This document shows, piece after piece, positions 12,043 through 23,530 of a stretch of 64,000 bases of DNA (the stretch's first letter is position 1; each line of letters begins with the position of its first letter). Position numbers and translations under genes: made by a program. The stretch is from Gerris lacustris (lineage: Eukaryota > Arthropoda > Insecta > Hemiptera > Gerridae). Under the pieces are notes generated by a model. That model searched no databases. It was not told the DNA's origin and saw nothing but the letters and a program-made list of their open reading frames with translations. The DNA lies in assembly GCA_951217055.1 (NCBI GenBank), contig OX578282.1:21387106-21451105 (forward strand), read 5' to 3'.

Positions 12043-12575
12043 TCGGTCTAAGACAACTCAGACAAACTTTCTCATATACGAGTTCATAAAAATTTTATCG
12101 AAAGAATCATAAAAATAACTTCACCACGGCGGGGAATCGAACCTGGCCTCTCTCCGTCCGCGATTTAAGCTATTTTCTCGGGAACTAGATTTTTCCCGGG
12201 AATGCGACGTATATCGTTAGATGTGTATTTAAATGGACTACATTTTAGAACTTTTTAATCAAAATCGTCGGAACCGTTTTCGACATATCATTTTTTTACG
12301 TTTTTTCAGGGTTTTTGGGGGTAGCACCCCCAAAATTGGAGCTAAAATTCATTTCTCGATTTCACCACGGATTATGATTTTTCTGAACATGTATGCCAAA
12401 TTTCGTCAAAATCGGCTCAATATAGTTTAGGCTCCACGCGCGAGCACAGACGACAGACAGACAGAGATTTTTTAAAAACCACTTTTTAGATCATGAGACC
12501 TTAAAACGTGTAAATCCATCAAAATCGAATATTTGTGCCACCACAATAAGTTCTCTTTATATGAGAAAATAAAAA
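12043..12575 (-). repeat. tRNA-box dispersed repeat, copy 1
   Basis: Member of a family of about 550 bp. On the plus strand it starts TCGGTC(C/T)(A/G)AG and ends TTCTCTTTATATGAGAAA. An internal minus-strand segment reads GGTTCGATTCC (complement of 12133-12143), a perfect RNA polymerase III B box. A box-A-like TAGCTTAAATCGCGG lies about 29 bases upstream of it on the minus strand. Other copies: 42564-43530, 53019-53598, 60132-60600, and inverted at 44862-45285. A tRNA-derived SINE-like origin is inferred; strand is given for the Pol III boxes. Confidence 0.65.
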
Positions 12576-13600
12576 CCAAATCAACTTTCAAATAAAAGGA
12601 TAACGATATTTATCAAAAGTGGTTACTTCACACTATTCTAAAAATAAGGACGTAAAAATCTTCCCATGATGAAAAAAAATCATCAGAAGAAATCATTATT
12701 TAACCTTTAGTAAATATTATAAGTTACATTTAATTATATCGTCATTTAAAAAATCATATGAGTAATTCTACTTCAATATTTCAAAATCTTCACACGAGAC
12801 ACTTATACATTCCATTTTAAAATATGAAAAATAGTTTTACTAGTATAAAGTCGAAGGTTAGATCAGAAGCAACATCTAAGTCGTTAAGAGGTGTTTTTTT
12901 TATTGCACAATTATTATTATTTTATTACTTACATATTGCTATTCTATCTGACAAAGTAACTAGGAAGTCACGAATATACTTTGTGCAATATAGTAACAGG
13001 AATATAGTTAAATACACGTTTAACTAGCTTTATGACCCTTCTATATGTTATTATATATCAATGAACAAAATAACAATATATATATAAAAAAAATGATGCA
13101 CGTACGTTTAAAATTAAGGACAGACAACAGATGCTCTTTAAAGTCGTGAGTGTTTTGTAGAATTAATATAGCAATTTAGACAGTCGTTTAACCAAAGTCA
13201 TTTAACTATTACTTCACAGCTTTTTAAAATTTATTATTATTATTATTACAAAACAAGGTTTTAATAGAATATTTTACGTGTTAAGTATAAACTTAACTCT
13301 ATATTATGGACATTATCATTTAAAAATCATAGAAGCATGTAGAAAATAACAATAGGTATCATCAGTGCATATATCACATTAGTGTCTGCTAATGCTACGA
13401 AAGACAGAAATGGTCTATAAATTTTCAACAGTGTCTATAATCTAGTTTGCAAGCAATTTTCATCTCGTAACCTGTTAGTCGAAACCGTTTTTGATTAATT
13501 TTAATCTATTCTCTTTCTTTTGACTCCTTGATTAAAGTTAAAAAGATAATCATTTTATTTAAAAAAAAATAAAAATAAAAATAAACTTTTATTCGTATTC
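12576..13600. other. Unassigned AT-rich DNA
   Basis: No supported gene or repeat. The 67-codon frame at 12824-13027 is AT-driven without a domain. Confidence 0.4.
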
Positions 13601-13830
13601 TTCTCAGCAAATCCTTTCATTTGATACCCATATCATGGGCGTGCTTGAAAAATAACTAGTCCGCCATCTTGGGCTGTCCACCATATTGGATTTAGAATGA
13701 CGTCACTTAGCTAACCATGCATTGTCATCCAAACTAAACGTTAATGCAACATTTCAATTTAATCGGTTGAGGATAACTGCTTTAAAATTCAGTTGCAAGA
13801 TTTGACCCGAACATACATACATACGAGTAC
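13601..13830. repeat. Dispersed repeat fragment
   Basis: Contains 'cctttcatttgatacccat', shared with the 290-base tandem family at 107 and 2537, then 'ccgccatcttgggctgtcc' and 'catttcaatttaatcggttgagg'. It ends in a short (catac)n run near 13813-13830. Partial and diverged. Confidence 0.45.
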
Positions 13831-15304
13831 ATACAAATATTGCTAGTTAAATAAAGGCTTGTAAAAAATGCGCTTATTAATTGTTTAAATAAACAATTAA
13901 AAAATGAATAACTACAACATTAAGTTGCTTGAAAAATTTTATAGACACAACAAATACATTTCTTGTAGTATTTGTAAAGGTCCGCCGTTGTAGCTCAAAT
14001 ACTAGTTGAATTATAGCTATGTTTCAGTTTTCAATCATTTGAAAAAGTGAAATTTTAAGTTAGGAGTCAAAAGGAAGAGAATAAAAAGAATGCATTGAAA
14101 TCGGTCTTCACTTACCAGGTTTCAACCGCTTCTAGGTAAACTTTGCAGATTTTACTACCAAGAACAAATGAAATGCATTAATTAATGAACTTAATACAAC
14201 CTAAGATCATCTGAAATAACACGTGACAAGTTAACAGTGGTCCAAACATTACTAATTTATCGACTACCACCTGGATAAATGAAACTACTAATAGCAGTAA
14301 TCTATAAACTAGAATTACCAAAAATCACATTCAAGCAAAAGTAGAAGACACGTTTACTGTAACCCAATCGATTCTAGGTAAGCGATAAACTACAATTATC
14401 GTGGACTATAATAATATAAACCTCTACAATTAGATGATTTGCAAACATAAAACGTTTTATAATTTTGCACCTATGTTAAGTTAACTGGGACATCGACATT
14501 ATCTAGAAACTTTTAGAATAACCATATTGTTAGATTTTGAACAACCAACTTATAAATAAACAACAATTTTGTTCCTCAATATCGTCAATTTTTAAGAATA
14601 TTAATTTTTCAAGAGTAAATATGAGGTAAAATGATTTATAAAATAATTGGTAGACATTCTGGTAAGGGGTGTTATGCTCCGTTGTTTGCGATATATGAAA
14701 GCGTTACTTTAATTTAAGAATTTTATAAGAGTCAGGATATTTCATTATAACTGTTGGCAAACTAGGGATGGTTTCCTTGAACTCAATGTATAGATAATTG
14801 TTCCCTTAGATATTTTACGAAGAAACCCTTCAAAGTTTAATCCCGAGTTAGTTAAGGAAGGACCGCAAGCTTGGAGTACCCTTGAAGACCATCGCTTTAG
14901 TAATCGATTCTGATATAGATGGGGCTTAGGAAAACTGTACACAGCTACCAGGCCGACTAAATTATGTTGTGAGTAGAGCTTTTTTAGAACATTTAAATAA
15001 CAATCTAAAATATCAACATGGAAAGAAAATTGATATCCAATTAATAAATAAATCGAAAACGGAGAAGTGTTAAACTAACAGTTCCTAACTGACATAAACT
15101 TAAACTCCACAGTTCCAACATAGCTAGGAAAATTTCTACTTTTAAATTAACTGCTGCGATCAGATTTATTTAGTAAAGCATAATGATTTTAAGTCTATTA
15201 AAAAAAAACATAAATTGTTTATTTTATCCAAGATTTCGTGGGCATACTAAAGTGTTTTAAAATTTTTTTGTTGTTCTGGCGAAATATCATTATTTTATTT
15301 GATA
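13831..15304. other. Unassigned AT-rich DNA
   Basis: No supported gene, TIR pair or tandem array was seen. Confidence 0.4.
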
Positions 15305-15865
15305 GTCCAGGAGATAATGTGCAAAAAAGTGTCTGACTAACATCATTCTAGAATTTTATGTAAAAGTAAATATTTTCGTGTCTTTCAAGAATATGTGGTC
15401 GGCTAAGTTCGTCTGCGGGACATAGCTTGACAATAGGCACTTGAAAATATACAAATCGGGGGAGATCCGCCATGTCCCGTCCTTTATGATGGTGGACAAT
15501 GTGATTTTCATGTACGTGAATATGAAATTAGTTTGTTGACCAAAAATAAAGAAGATGATTGTATGTAACTTAATATGTTAGTTATTCAAATATTACTTCA
15601 TATCAAAGAGGTCACCTATTAAGTTACAAACTACCATCAACTTGATTTTTGGTTTACTAACTAATTTCGGTTACTAACTCAGGATCATGAAAATCACATT
15701 GCTCGCCATAAAGGGAGGGACATGGCCACTTTGCCAAGCTATGTCCCGCAGCCGAACTTAGCCGACCACATATTCTTAAAAGGCAGCAAAAGATTTACTT
15801 ATACACAAAATTCTAGCATGATGTTAGTCACACAGTTTTTTGCACACTAACTTCTGAATTATGAG
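15305..15865. mobile_element. Diverged foldback element
   Basis: Inverted arms at about 15305-15545 and 15655-15865. Matching landmarks include 'gtgcaaaaaa' opposite 'ttttttgcac', 'gaatatgtggtcggctaa' opposite 'ttagccgaccacatattc', and 'gtgattttcatg' opposite 'catgaaaatcac'. The outer right-arm segment recurs at 31535-31580, so the family is dispersed. Confidence 0.7.
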
Positions 15866-16184
15866 ATTTTGTGATCTTTATTAGTTTGAAATTTTGTGAT
15901 CATTATTAGTTTTCAACATAACTTATAGCAATGATTTTTGTGAAAGATGCAATTAAATAACTTTTGAAAGATAGTAACGATATACTTTACCTCTGAGGTA
16001 TTGAAAATTAAATCCTCATGTCTTATAATCAATGCTCGTCCCAAATCATAGGCCTTAGAAAGTAAAGTCATCTTTATCAAAAGAGAAATACGAACTTACA
16101 TACAGGAAGTTTATTATTTTTTCTGTACTTATTATTAAAATCTATCGTAGATAAAGTACTGTACGCAACTCGTGCGAAAACGGC

Positions 16185-16300
16185 ATTTTGCATTGCTCGA
16201 GTGGTTTTACTACCCTCACTATCGCTCGGGTGCAAACTCCACACTCGCATGCAAAATGCGTCGAGTGCGGAAAGTATTCCGCACTCGACGCGTAGGTTAC
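16185..16300. repeat. CpG-rich hairpin cluster
   Basis: A GC- and CpG-rich island in AT-rich surroundings. It holds a perfect 15-bp stem with a 4-base loop at 16258-16291 (GCGTCGAGTGCGGAA pairing with its complement). A looser inverted match exists between 'ggcattttgcattgctcgag' (16180s) and the 'cgcatgcaaaatgcg' area near 16246-16260. It may be a short MITE or a transposon end; target duplications were not resolved. Confidence 0.5.
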
Positions 16301-16957
16301 GACTTATCCCCCAGACTTATACATACACTATGAAAGGATATTGGATATCCATCTTCTAATGGATAATAAAAGGACTTTAAAAGTTTGTATTATTTGTTTG
16401 ATGCACAAGAATATATGAACTTTTCTACTAATGGGAAATGTTTTATACACCAAAAAATCTCCATCACAGTTTGCTAACTTATTGTATAACGAATACCGTA
16501 TACAGGGAGTGTATATTTCTTGATATTTTAGTCAATTTAAAAGTTAAATGAAACAAAATAGCGGAAAAGAATTATAAAAGCAAAAAAGGTTACCAAGAAC
16601 CATATTCTGATTCAAGCTCACCATAAAAATAATAGAATTATACAGCTATCTCCGTTCTCTTCTAGTTTTTACATATTGTACATTAATAAACTTGGGTTTT
16701 AAAGGACGTAGAACGTAAAAAACTACTAACTTAGTCATACTTTGCTTGCTTTAGTCTCACATTTATTACTCCTAGATCCTTAAATAGAGGATATTGAAAT
16801 AGAGATTACTTCGAAAGGCTTCGTCTTTTAATTTAAGTCGAATCAATATTTACAAACCTTAAAGGAACATTTAATAGCTTTAAAATGAAGAGGTTCTAAT
16901 TTCCAATACACATTTTTGTAGAGGAGATAGGTTAACCGAGTACTTAGCCTTCAATAC
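16301..16957. other. Unassigned AT-rich DNA
   Basis: Nothing recognisable. Confidence 0.4.
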
Positions 16958-17138
16958 GCGTCTAAAGGTCCCCATATACACGGTCAAAATCATTGCGCAA
17001 ACATTATGAACCGTGAATGTGGTTGTTTGCGCATACATGATGTTTGACGGGTATGGCCTAAATTTGCCCGACATCAGGTTTGCGCAAACATCATGTTTGC
17101 GAAAAATGTTTGATCGTGTATGGGGGCCTTTAGTCCAA
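16958..17138. mobile_element. Short MITE (about 180 bp)
   Basis: The ends are inverted: CTAAAGGTCCCCATATACACG at left and CGTGTATGGGGGCCTTTAG at right. They are followed internally by inverted TTTGCGCAAACAT-type segments. No coding content. A target duplication could not be fixed. The two short open frames overlapping it are products of the palindrome. Confidence 0.7.
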
Positions 17139-18649
17139 CTACCGTCAAATCTGGTGATAGTCCTCAGAGAGATGAGTTATGATTACATCGAGTGTAATCA
17201 TAATATGTACATGGAGTGAAGTGTACGATCCCCCGTCCTGTAATAACCGAATGTTGTGTTCATCGGGACTTTATGGGCTTTAATGTTGCGACGGACGAAT
17301 CAAAATATACCGCTATAGCAGCTAGATTGTAGTACGTAGAGACAAAAACTATTTCATTCGTAAATTCAATATTTTTGGTTTCTCCCCCTAAGCCACTTTT
17401 CATGGTGGCGTTCATCCTACATACTTATCATTTGGGGTAGCAAAATTCCAGAAAGGATTTTTTACCTAGAACGATTCTCGGCCATGAACTTGACATAATT
17501 CCAGGATAACCATCAGTATCTTTTGGCAAGGACTTGTCACCAGGTACCTTTCGGTTTCCAAAGATGCATATAGAGTAGAACTACGCTTTTGGTTCCCCAC
17601 TCACCCAAAGGGTTCCGACGATATATTATCGATATCCAGCGTTTGATAACTGATTGTAAATCCTGAAGTATTTAATCCTGATTTTATATTATCAAATAGT
17701 GGATACAAACTGGGAAGGATAAGAAAGCATCTTACTTCTTTAATCTGTCCAGAGTATCTAGGGCCTGACAGAAAATCTCTTTTGCCCCTTCATGAAACGT
17801 GTGGCCTATCCACATCCACTGTTAATTTTCTCTAAGCATCTCACTTTAAGATGACAGCTTTGAGGAACATTTTAAATAGATTAACACCATAAACTTATGT
17901 ACTTAATATATTTAGTAAAGTAAAATACATTTTCTTGCTAAAGTAATCCTTTTAGATCGTGTATTTCCCCCTTTTACTCAGCCTCGAGATCGGTCTAAGG
18001 AGTAGCTATAATATAATTATTTATTAAAGGAATATAACTCTTCCAATTGTTTAGTTTCATAATGAACTTTTTTTCCTTGGGGGAAATGTTTGCTAGATTA
18101 ATTTCAGACGAGATTTTTTCTTGTTTTCCTCCATCCGCCTTGCTTCCTGTTTCCTATTCAGGTCCAGGGTAAACCAGGGATGAAGGGGATTCATTAAACC
18201 TAAATCAGCCCTGAGGTTATGGCTTCTGTTTCAGCAAACCCTCTCGCCCCACTCAAGCATTTATTATAAATGAATTACTTGTCTACTTAGGGTAGGTAAG
18301 CCCAAGAGGGCGGGGAAAAGTAGATTAAATATCAGCATTCATAAACTTCGATAAATCAAAAACAAATCGTATAATTTATGAATAAATGTCAATCAATAAA
18401 AATGTTCACTTCCTTCACTGTCAATAAACAAATAGAAACATAATTTAACAAGAACAATATCGATACTTCTCTATATTTGAAATATATCACTTAATTAGTT
18501 TAATTTTATTGCTTCACTATCTTATGTACACTGTATAAATTTTTAATAGGTAAAAAAAATTTTAAGACGGTAGCTTAAGCAATTTCGAAGAGCTAGGTAG
18601 AGGTATAATGATACGTGGAGATTGATTCACAAGTTCTTCCAAAAAGTAG
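17139..18649. other. Mostly unassigned, contains one half of a dispersed repeat pair
   Basis: The segment at about 17618-17762 is a diverged direct copy of about 19360-19505. Shared words are 'gataact', 'agtatttaat', 'catcttacttctttaatctgtccag' with one change, and 'atagtggat'. The rest shows no gene. Confidence 0.5.
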
Positions 18650-19110
18650 TCTATTGCTTCCGAGCTTACCGAAGGTAACGGAAGCATTGTGTTCACTTTT
18701 GAGAACGAAAAACTTTTATGCCTCCGATTTTAAAAATTCTAAGACAGAAATCCGTTTCAGACATCAGGGAACATTTTTGGTCTCGTGTCTGTCTGTCGGT
18801 CTGTGTGTCCGCGAATTATGAAACGTGCGACGATAACTTGAGTAAATGTCGACCGATTTTGATGAAATTTGGTAGACATGTTCATTTTTCCCATGCCCAG
18901 GACGAATTCGGTGGACAACGTTATCCGTCCAAGCGTTCACGAGCAACGCTCGCGTAAACGTGGACTTCAAATTTAAAATTGGAATTTTAGGACGGGGAAA
19001 AAATCTATCTTCATCTATTCAATGAGATAAACATTTTTTTTTTAAATACAATTTTTTAGTAAAACCAACTGCGACACCGTTATGAAGTTTTAAAGATCGC
19101 TAACACTATA
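18650..19110 (+). repeat. CTTCCGAGCTTACC dispersed family, reference copy
   Basis: Starts with an imperfect hairpin (TGCTTCCG agc TTACC gaa GGTAA CGGAAGCA, 18655-18686). It then runs through 'acatcagggaacattttt', a GTCTGTCTGTC-like stretch, 'ttgatgaaatttggtagaca' and a 'gttcacgagcaacgctcgcg' hairpin to about 19110. A closely matching copy lies inverted at about 48995-49405. Partial copies are at 8395-8700, 22425-23045 and 26838-28300. Short open frames here are by-products of the repeat. Confidence 0.75.
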
Positions 19111-21159
19111 TTTATAGTTTTTACACAATAAACAATATAACAATAATTTTAATGTTAATATAACAATAAAGTACACGATAGAATGCGAGGAAGCTATGTG
19201 CCACTCTAATTGGCAGAGTATTTTTAATTATTTTAATTTTTAAAATTTTAATATTTTATTATTTTCATTCGTATCAATTCAACGCCTCTTTTGCAATGTG
19301 ACATTCATATTTTGCATGATCTCTAGAAGGTTAATTTGTATTTAGGCATAAATCGCCAGAGTGGATATATTATCCATATCCAGTTTTTGATAACTAATTA
19401 TAAATCTAAAGTATTTAATTCTGATTTTTTGTTATTGCATAGTGGATTCTAACTGAGATAGATAAGGCAGTATCTTACTTCTTTAATCTGTCCAGATTAA
19501 CTCCAGGGAACTATTTTGAATTCGTGTATTACACTACCTTTTAAATTAGATCAAACTAAGCTATAATAAAATTGGAAATAAGAAAAATGAACGAATAAAA
19601 AGCAGAGAATATTAAGCTTTTACTTCCTATCTTCTCTCTAGTAATTTTATTTCATCCTTTCCTTAGAAATTAAACATTGAGTTCTATTCAAACAACTTTA
19701 AATCTGATAATCAAATTCTAATTCTGATATTTGTTTTTTCCTGCCATCAAAAAGAAACGGCTTGTAAAGACGGTATCTGATTACAAATTAAATTCTTTTT
19801 CAGTATAAAAGAAGTTCTTTGATGAAATTGTCTACCATTAGGACGGAAACGGAGTTTAGATGCTCCGAGAACAAAGAAAGAACTAACTCCAAAGTGAAAA
19901 TCTAATTTCAGAGTTCTAAAAAAAGTAAAAAATCTATACCTTTTATTAAAAAGTAGAAGAAGAAATCGAAGATTTTACTCTGAGGAACAGACAATAATCT
20001 ATCTATGAGGAAAGAAGATTTGATTTAAACTATCAAATTTATATAGATAATAGACTTAAAATAGTAAGATTCTTAAGTCAATCTAATACAGCGCTATAGC
20101 TCCATTTTCGTCTTCCAGGCTTCAAAGGGACTGATGATGGTCATTCTTTGATGAATGCAGATTAAATGTAGAGAAACGGTGTTTTATGACATATGTTTAT
20201 TATCTTTCGAAAATGTTATTGATTTATCTTCAAATAAAACTATTTTTTTAAGACTAAAGTCGAATATTCTATTTTTAAAAGAAATAATATCACATAAAAA
20301 CGCATCTCTAATTTTAAGAAAAGACATTTTTACGATGTAGATTCCATTTGCTTTCATTTGAAAAACACACGAGATTGAAAAAGTATATTTTGTTTTTTTT
20401 GAGCAGTAATGCATATATACGAATAAAAAGCAACTCTTTATGAGTTTTGATGCAGTAAAAAAGAGTTTTTTCTATTTTTAAAAATGAAAAGAAAAGGTTT
20501 TTATTCTTAGGTATAGTATGTATTTTTTTTCTAGGGATATGAGACATAGGAGAAAAAAAAACTGTTTCAGTGAGTTTGAAAGGCAAGTAAGTAAAAAAGG
20601 GTAAACAGCGTGACTTTACTAACCGAATATGTAGTCGTAAAGTATAAAAGCTTTGTATAAGGCAGCGTAAAGCGTTGTTAAAAACAAGCATGAGTATATT
20701 TATGATTGTAACCATATAGGCCATAGGCATATACATCCAAAGGAGAAATATGTCGGTGTAAAAAGTTAAAATATGATGTAGTAAGATATTCATTTGAATG
20801 AACTTGAGAAGCTCTTATTCATTTAGTTATTTAATTAGATTTTAATACGAATAATAAGTCAAAATAAGTCAGTCTTAGCTTAATCAGACAAATTTTATTA
20901 TAGAGGTATTTTATTAAACCAATTTTAAAATATAATTGTGTGACTGTATTTCGGAAACAAGATTTTTTTACCGGGAACTAACTTGAATTGAAAAATTATA
21001 TCCTCAACACACTAATATCACATATCTGAGTTATCATTGGTATTTTATAGTTTAATTTGTAAATAGAATACATTAAATATTTTACAAAAAAACAAAGAAA
21101 TCCCCCAAAAAAAGAAACTTCAATAAACATAAGCGGATATATATCTATCCATATATATC
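19111..21159. other. Unassigned AT-rich DNA with one repeat segment
   Basis: About 19360-19505 is a diverged direct copy of 17618-17762. The 159-codon minus-strand open frame at 20314-20793 is rich in Phe, Lys, Ile and Leu, as expected of AT-rich noncoding sequence, and shows no domain. No gene is supported. Confidence 0.45.
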
Positions 21160-21708
21160 TAGCTTTCAACCTGCACTAGTGATCGTGATCATCTTTCTGG
21201 CGAAACATGTAAAATGTTCTGGTTGATTTTTATATTTCATACTCTCTATGCCAGCACTTTCACCTGCATGTCGCTACTCTATGACAGCATCTGCATGCCA
21301 GTAATCTGTATGTCAGCATCTGCAAGCCAGTACTCTGTATGTCAGCATCTGCAAGCCAGTACTCTGTATGTCAGCATCTGCATGCCAGTAATCTGTATGT
21401 CAGCATCTGCAAGCCAGTACTCTGTATGTCAGCACTTTCACCTGCATGTCGCTACTCTGTATGTCAGTACTCTAATGACAGCATCTGCATGCCAGTACTC
21501 TGTATGTCAGAATCTGCAAGCCAGTACTCTGTATGTCAGCATCTGTATGCCAGTACTCTGTATGTCAGCATCTGCAAGCCAGTACTCTGTAAGTCAGCAT
21601 CTGCAAGCAAGTACTCTGTATGTCAGCATCTGCATTCACGCTCCTTCCCATTTTTTCTCGTTTCGCCAGCATTGAGGGTGACCAATGACCACTAGTGTTT
21701 GAAAGCCG
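21160..21708. mobile_element. TIR element carrying a 29-base minisatellite
   Basis: Outer inverted repeats of about 45 bases run from 'ctttcaacctgcactagtg' to 'tggcgaaac' at left (21162-21207), and from 'gtttcgccagc' to 'cactagtgtttgaaag' at right (about 21659-21704). Between them lies a tandem array. The arrangement resembles non-autonomous elements with central minisatellites. Family unknown. Confidence 0.65.
21262..21640 (+). repeat. 29-base minisatellite array
   Basis: About a dozen copies of a unit near 'gcatctgcaagccagtac' plus 'tctgtatgtca' (29 bases), with variants (gcatgccagtaatc) and a longer 'cactttcacctgcatgtcgc' insert seen twice (about 21254 and 21434). Because 29 is not a multiple of 3 and the unit lacks stops in several frames, long open frames at 21214-21695 arise automatically. 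They are not taken as genes. Confidence 0.9.
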
Positions 21709-22424
21709 GCTTTGTACCATTAAGTTACATTTGATTTTGACACCTTTCTTTATTCCTTATCAAGTGACCATTTCACTGCTCACCTAAAGTTTATAATAGT
21801 ATTGCTTCAGACTTTACTGAAGGTAACAGAAGGTCATAATTAGCCATTGTGGGTTCCAAATAAGTTTCGAACTTCTGCGACTATGTGTTTCTCTTCCACA
21901 CACGCACAAACATACATTTATTTACACCTGTATTGCTTTCGAGCTTACCCAAGGAAACGGAGGCAATATGTTTTGATTTTTTAAGACAAGATATATTAAA
22001 TATCATAGACTAATATTCTTTATTTAAAATAAAATCCAAATACATATATAAAGTTGCCGATATAAAAGGAAGGCTCGTAAGAATATGTGGTTTTTAATTA
22101 AAGAGAAGCTAAAACCTTCTTTTCTGTTTCGCTATGGACTTCTCAATTCCGCGTTCGTCTGATTTAGAGCTCAATATAATTCAACAATTACTAAAAGTAC
22201 TAAAGTTACTAAATTACTAAAGTTGGTAAAACAGCAAGAGATTATGCATTATTTAAATTACTCTTTTAACAAGCTAAATATTTAATTGACCAATACTGAA
22301 CCCAAAGATCTAAAAAAATAATTCGGTAATTCCAGTACTGGAACAGAAATAGATACATCAAGGTTGTTTGGTACATAATTTTTTTAAAAAATATGGAGTC
22401 TTTTTTTTTATTCTAATAACGGAA
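21709..22424. other. Repeat fragments and AT-rich spacer
   Basis: About 21790-21970 holds pieces of the 26.8 kb composite repeat (gaaggtaacagaagg, cacgcacaaacatacattta, attgctttcgagcttaccc). The rest is unassigned. Confidence 0.4.
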
Positions 22425-23045
22425 GCATAGTGATCGTTCTGAAAAGGAAAATATTTTTATGTCTCCCATCTCAAAAATCAGTTTTAGACATCAGGGAACA
22501 TTTTTGTCGCGTCTCTCTGTATTTCAATTTTCGCGAACCAACAAATCTTAAAAACTATTCGTCCTATTATAATGAAATGAGGATGGTAGGTCACAATTAT
22601 CCTATTGTTGGTTTTATATACGTTGGATCATTCTGCCCTCATTGGTTTCTCCTCCATATACACACAAACTTACATTTATTTACACCTGTTTGTTTAAAAG
22701 TACATACCAATATAATAGCAATGCGCACAAAGATATGTCTGTGCACATATGTAAAAAAAGGCCTAGGAAGGTTGAAACTTATTTGGGACTTACAATGAGC
22801 TAAATGTGGCCAAATTTGATTGAAGTAGGACGATTAGTTTTTAAGATAACTAGCCAACAGGCTAGCAAAAATTGAACGATACACAGACCGACAAATAGCG
22901 ACAGACAGACACGGGAATAATAATGTTCCCTGATGCCTGAAACGAATTTCTATCTTGGAATTTACAAACGGAGGCATAAAAAATTTCTTTCTTTCGAACA
23001 ATCATATAGCTTCTGTTATCTTCGGTAAGCTCGGAGCAAAAAGGG
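22425..23045. repeat. CTTCCGAGCTTACC family member with inverted ends
   Basis: The left part (22425-22560) runs forward: aacggaagcat, 'gacatcagggaacattttt', 'aaaaactattcgtcc'. The right part (about 22830-23045) repeats this inverted: 'ggacgattagtttttaag', 'aatgttccctgatg', 'ttcggtaagctcgga'. The middle carries 'cacacaaacttacatttatttacacctg', shared with 21900 and 27100. The family therefore seems to have long inverted termini of about 200 bases. Confidence 0.65.
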
Positions 23046-23307
23046 GGAGACAATTAAATGAATTACACAGTAATAGGTTGTAAAATCATAACATCTATAA
23101 AGTACGTGAATGTATGCGAGAAAGCTATGCGCTACACTAATTGACAGACTATTTTTTACAATAAATAATTTCTAAGCGGCTAGCTAAACACAAACATCCC
23201 ATTCGAGGAACGAAGTCTTTAGCTAGTAGTACAAATTCATCAAGCAAAATTCCCCAGAATCAAATATTGCTATATAGACCAATAAGAGATTTTCGCATTT
23301 TATGGCA

Positions 23308-23530
23308 CTTCTTTAGATTGTTACTCCCCTTATAAATAAAACAGAGGGGAGTAACAATCTAAAGAAGGTGCACGGAATGCTCTTCTTTAGACTGTTACTC
23401 CCCTTGTAAAAACAAGTGTGATCCTTTGTCCCAAAGTACATTGGACTAAACATCCCTTTGTCTTCTTAATAGTTATTTAGTCAGTCATTTACATTCTAAA
23501 AAATCATAGGGGAGTAACAATCTAAAGAAG
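23308..23530. repeat. Four alternating 23-base arms (paired hairpins)
   Basis: The 23-base word starting CTTCTTTAGATTGTTACTCC occurs forward at 23308-23330 and 23382-23404 (one change), and inverted at 23345-23367 and 23508-23530. This gives two adjacent hairpins, or one element inside another. No coding content. Confidence 0.85.

Noticed and set aside
12133..12143. Isolated minus-strand tRNA gene
   Set aside because: Box spacing is plausible, but no cloverleaf forms and the segment recurs in a longer dispersed repeat.
20314..20793. 159-codon minus-strand open frame
   Set aside because: Composition (Phe, Lys, Ile, Leu, Asn) is what AT-rich noncoding DNA gives. No domain, no splice context, and overlapping frames on the other strand.
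21262..21640. CRISPR-like direct repeat array
   Set aside because: Units are contiguous with no unique spacers, and the context is eukaryotic, so it is a minisatellite.
21214..21695. Two long overlapping plus-strand open frames of repetitive protein
   Set aside because: They are produced by a 29-base tandem unit lacking stops in several frames; one array explains both.
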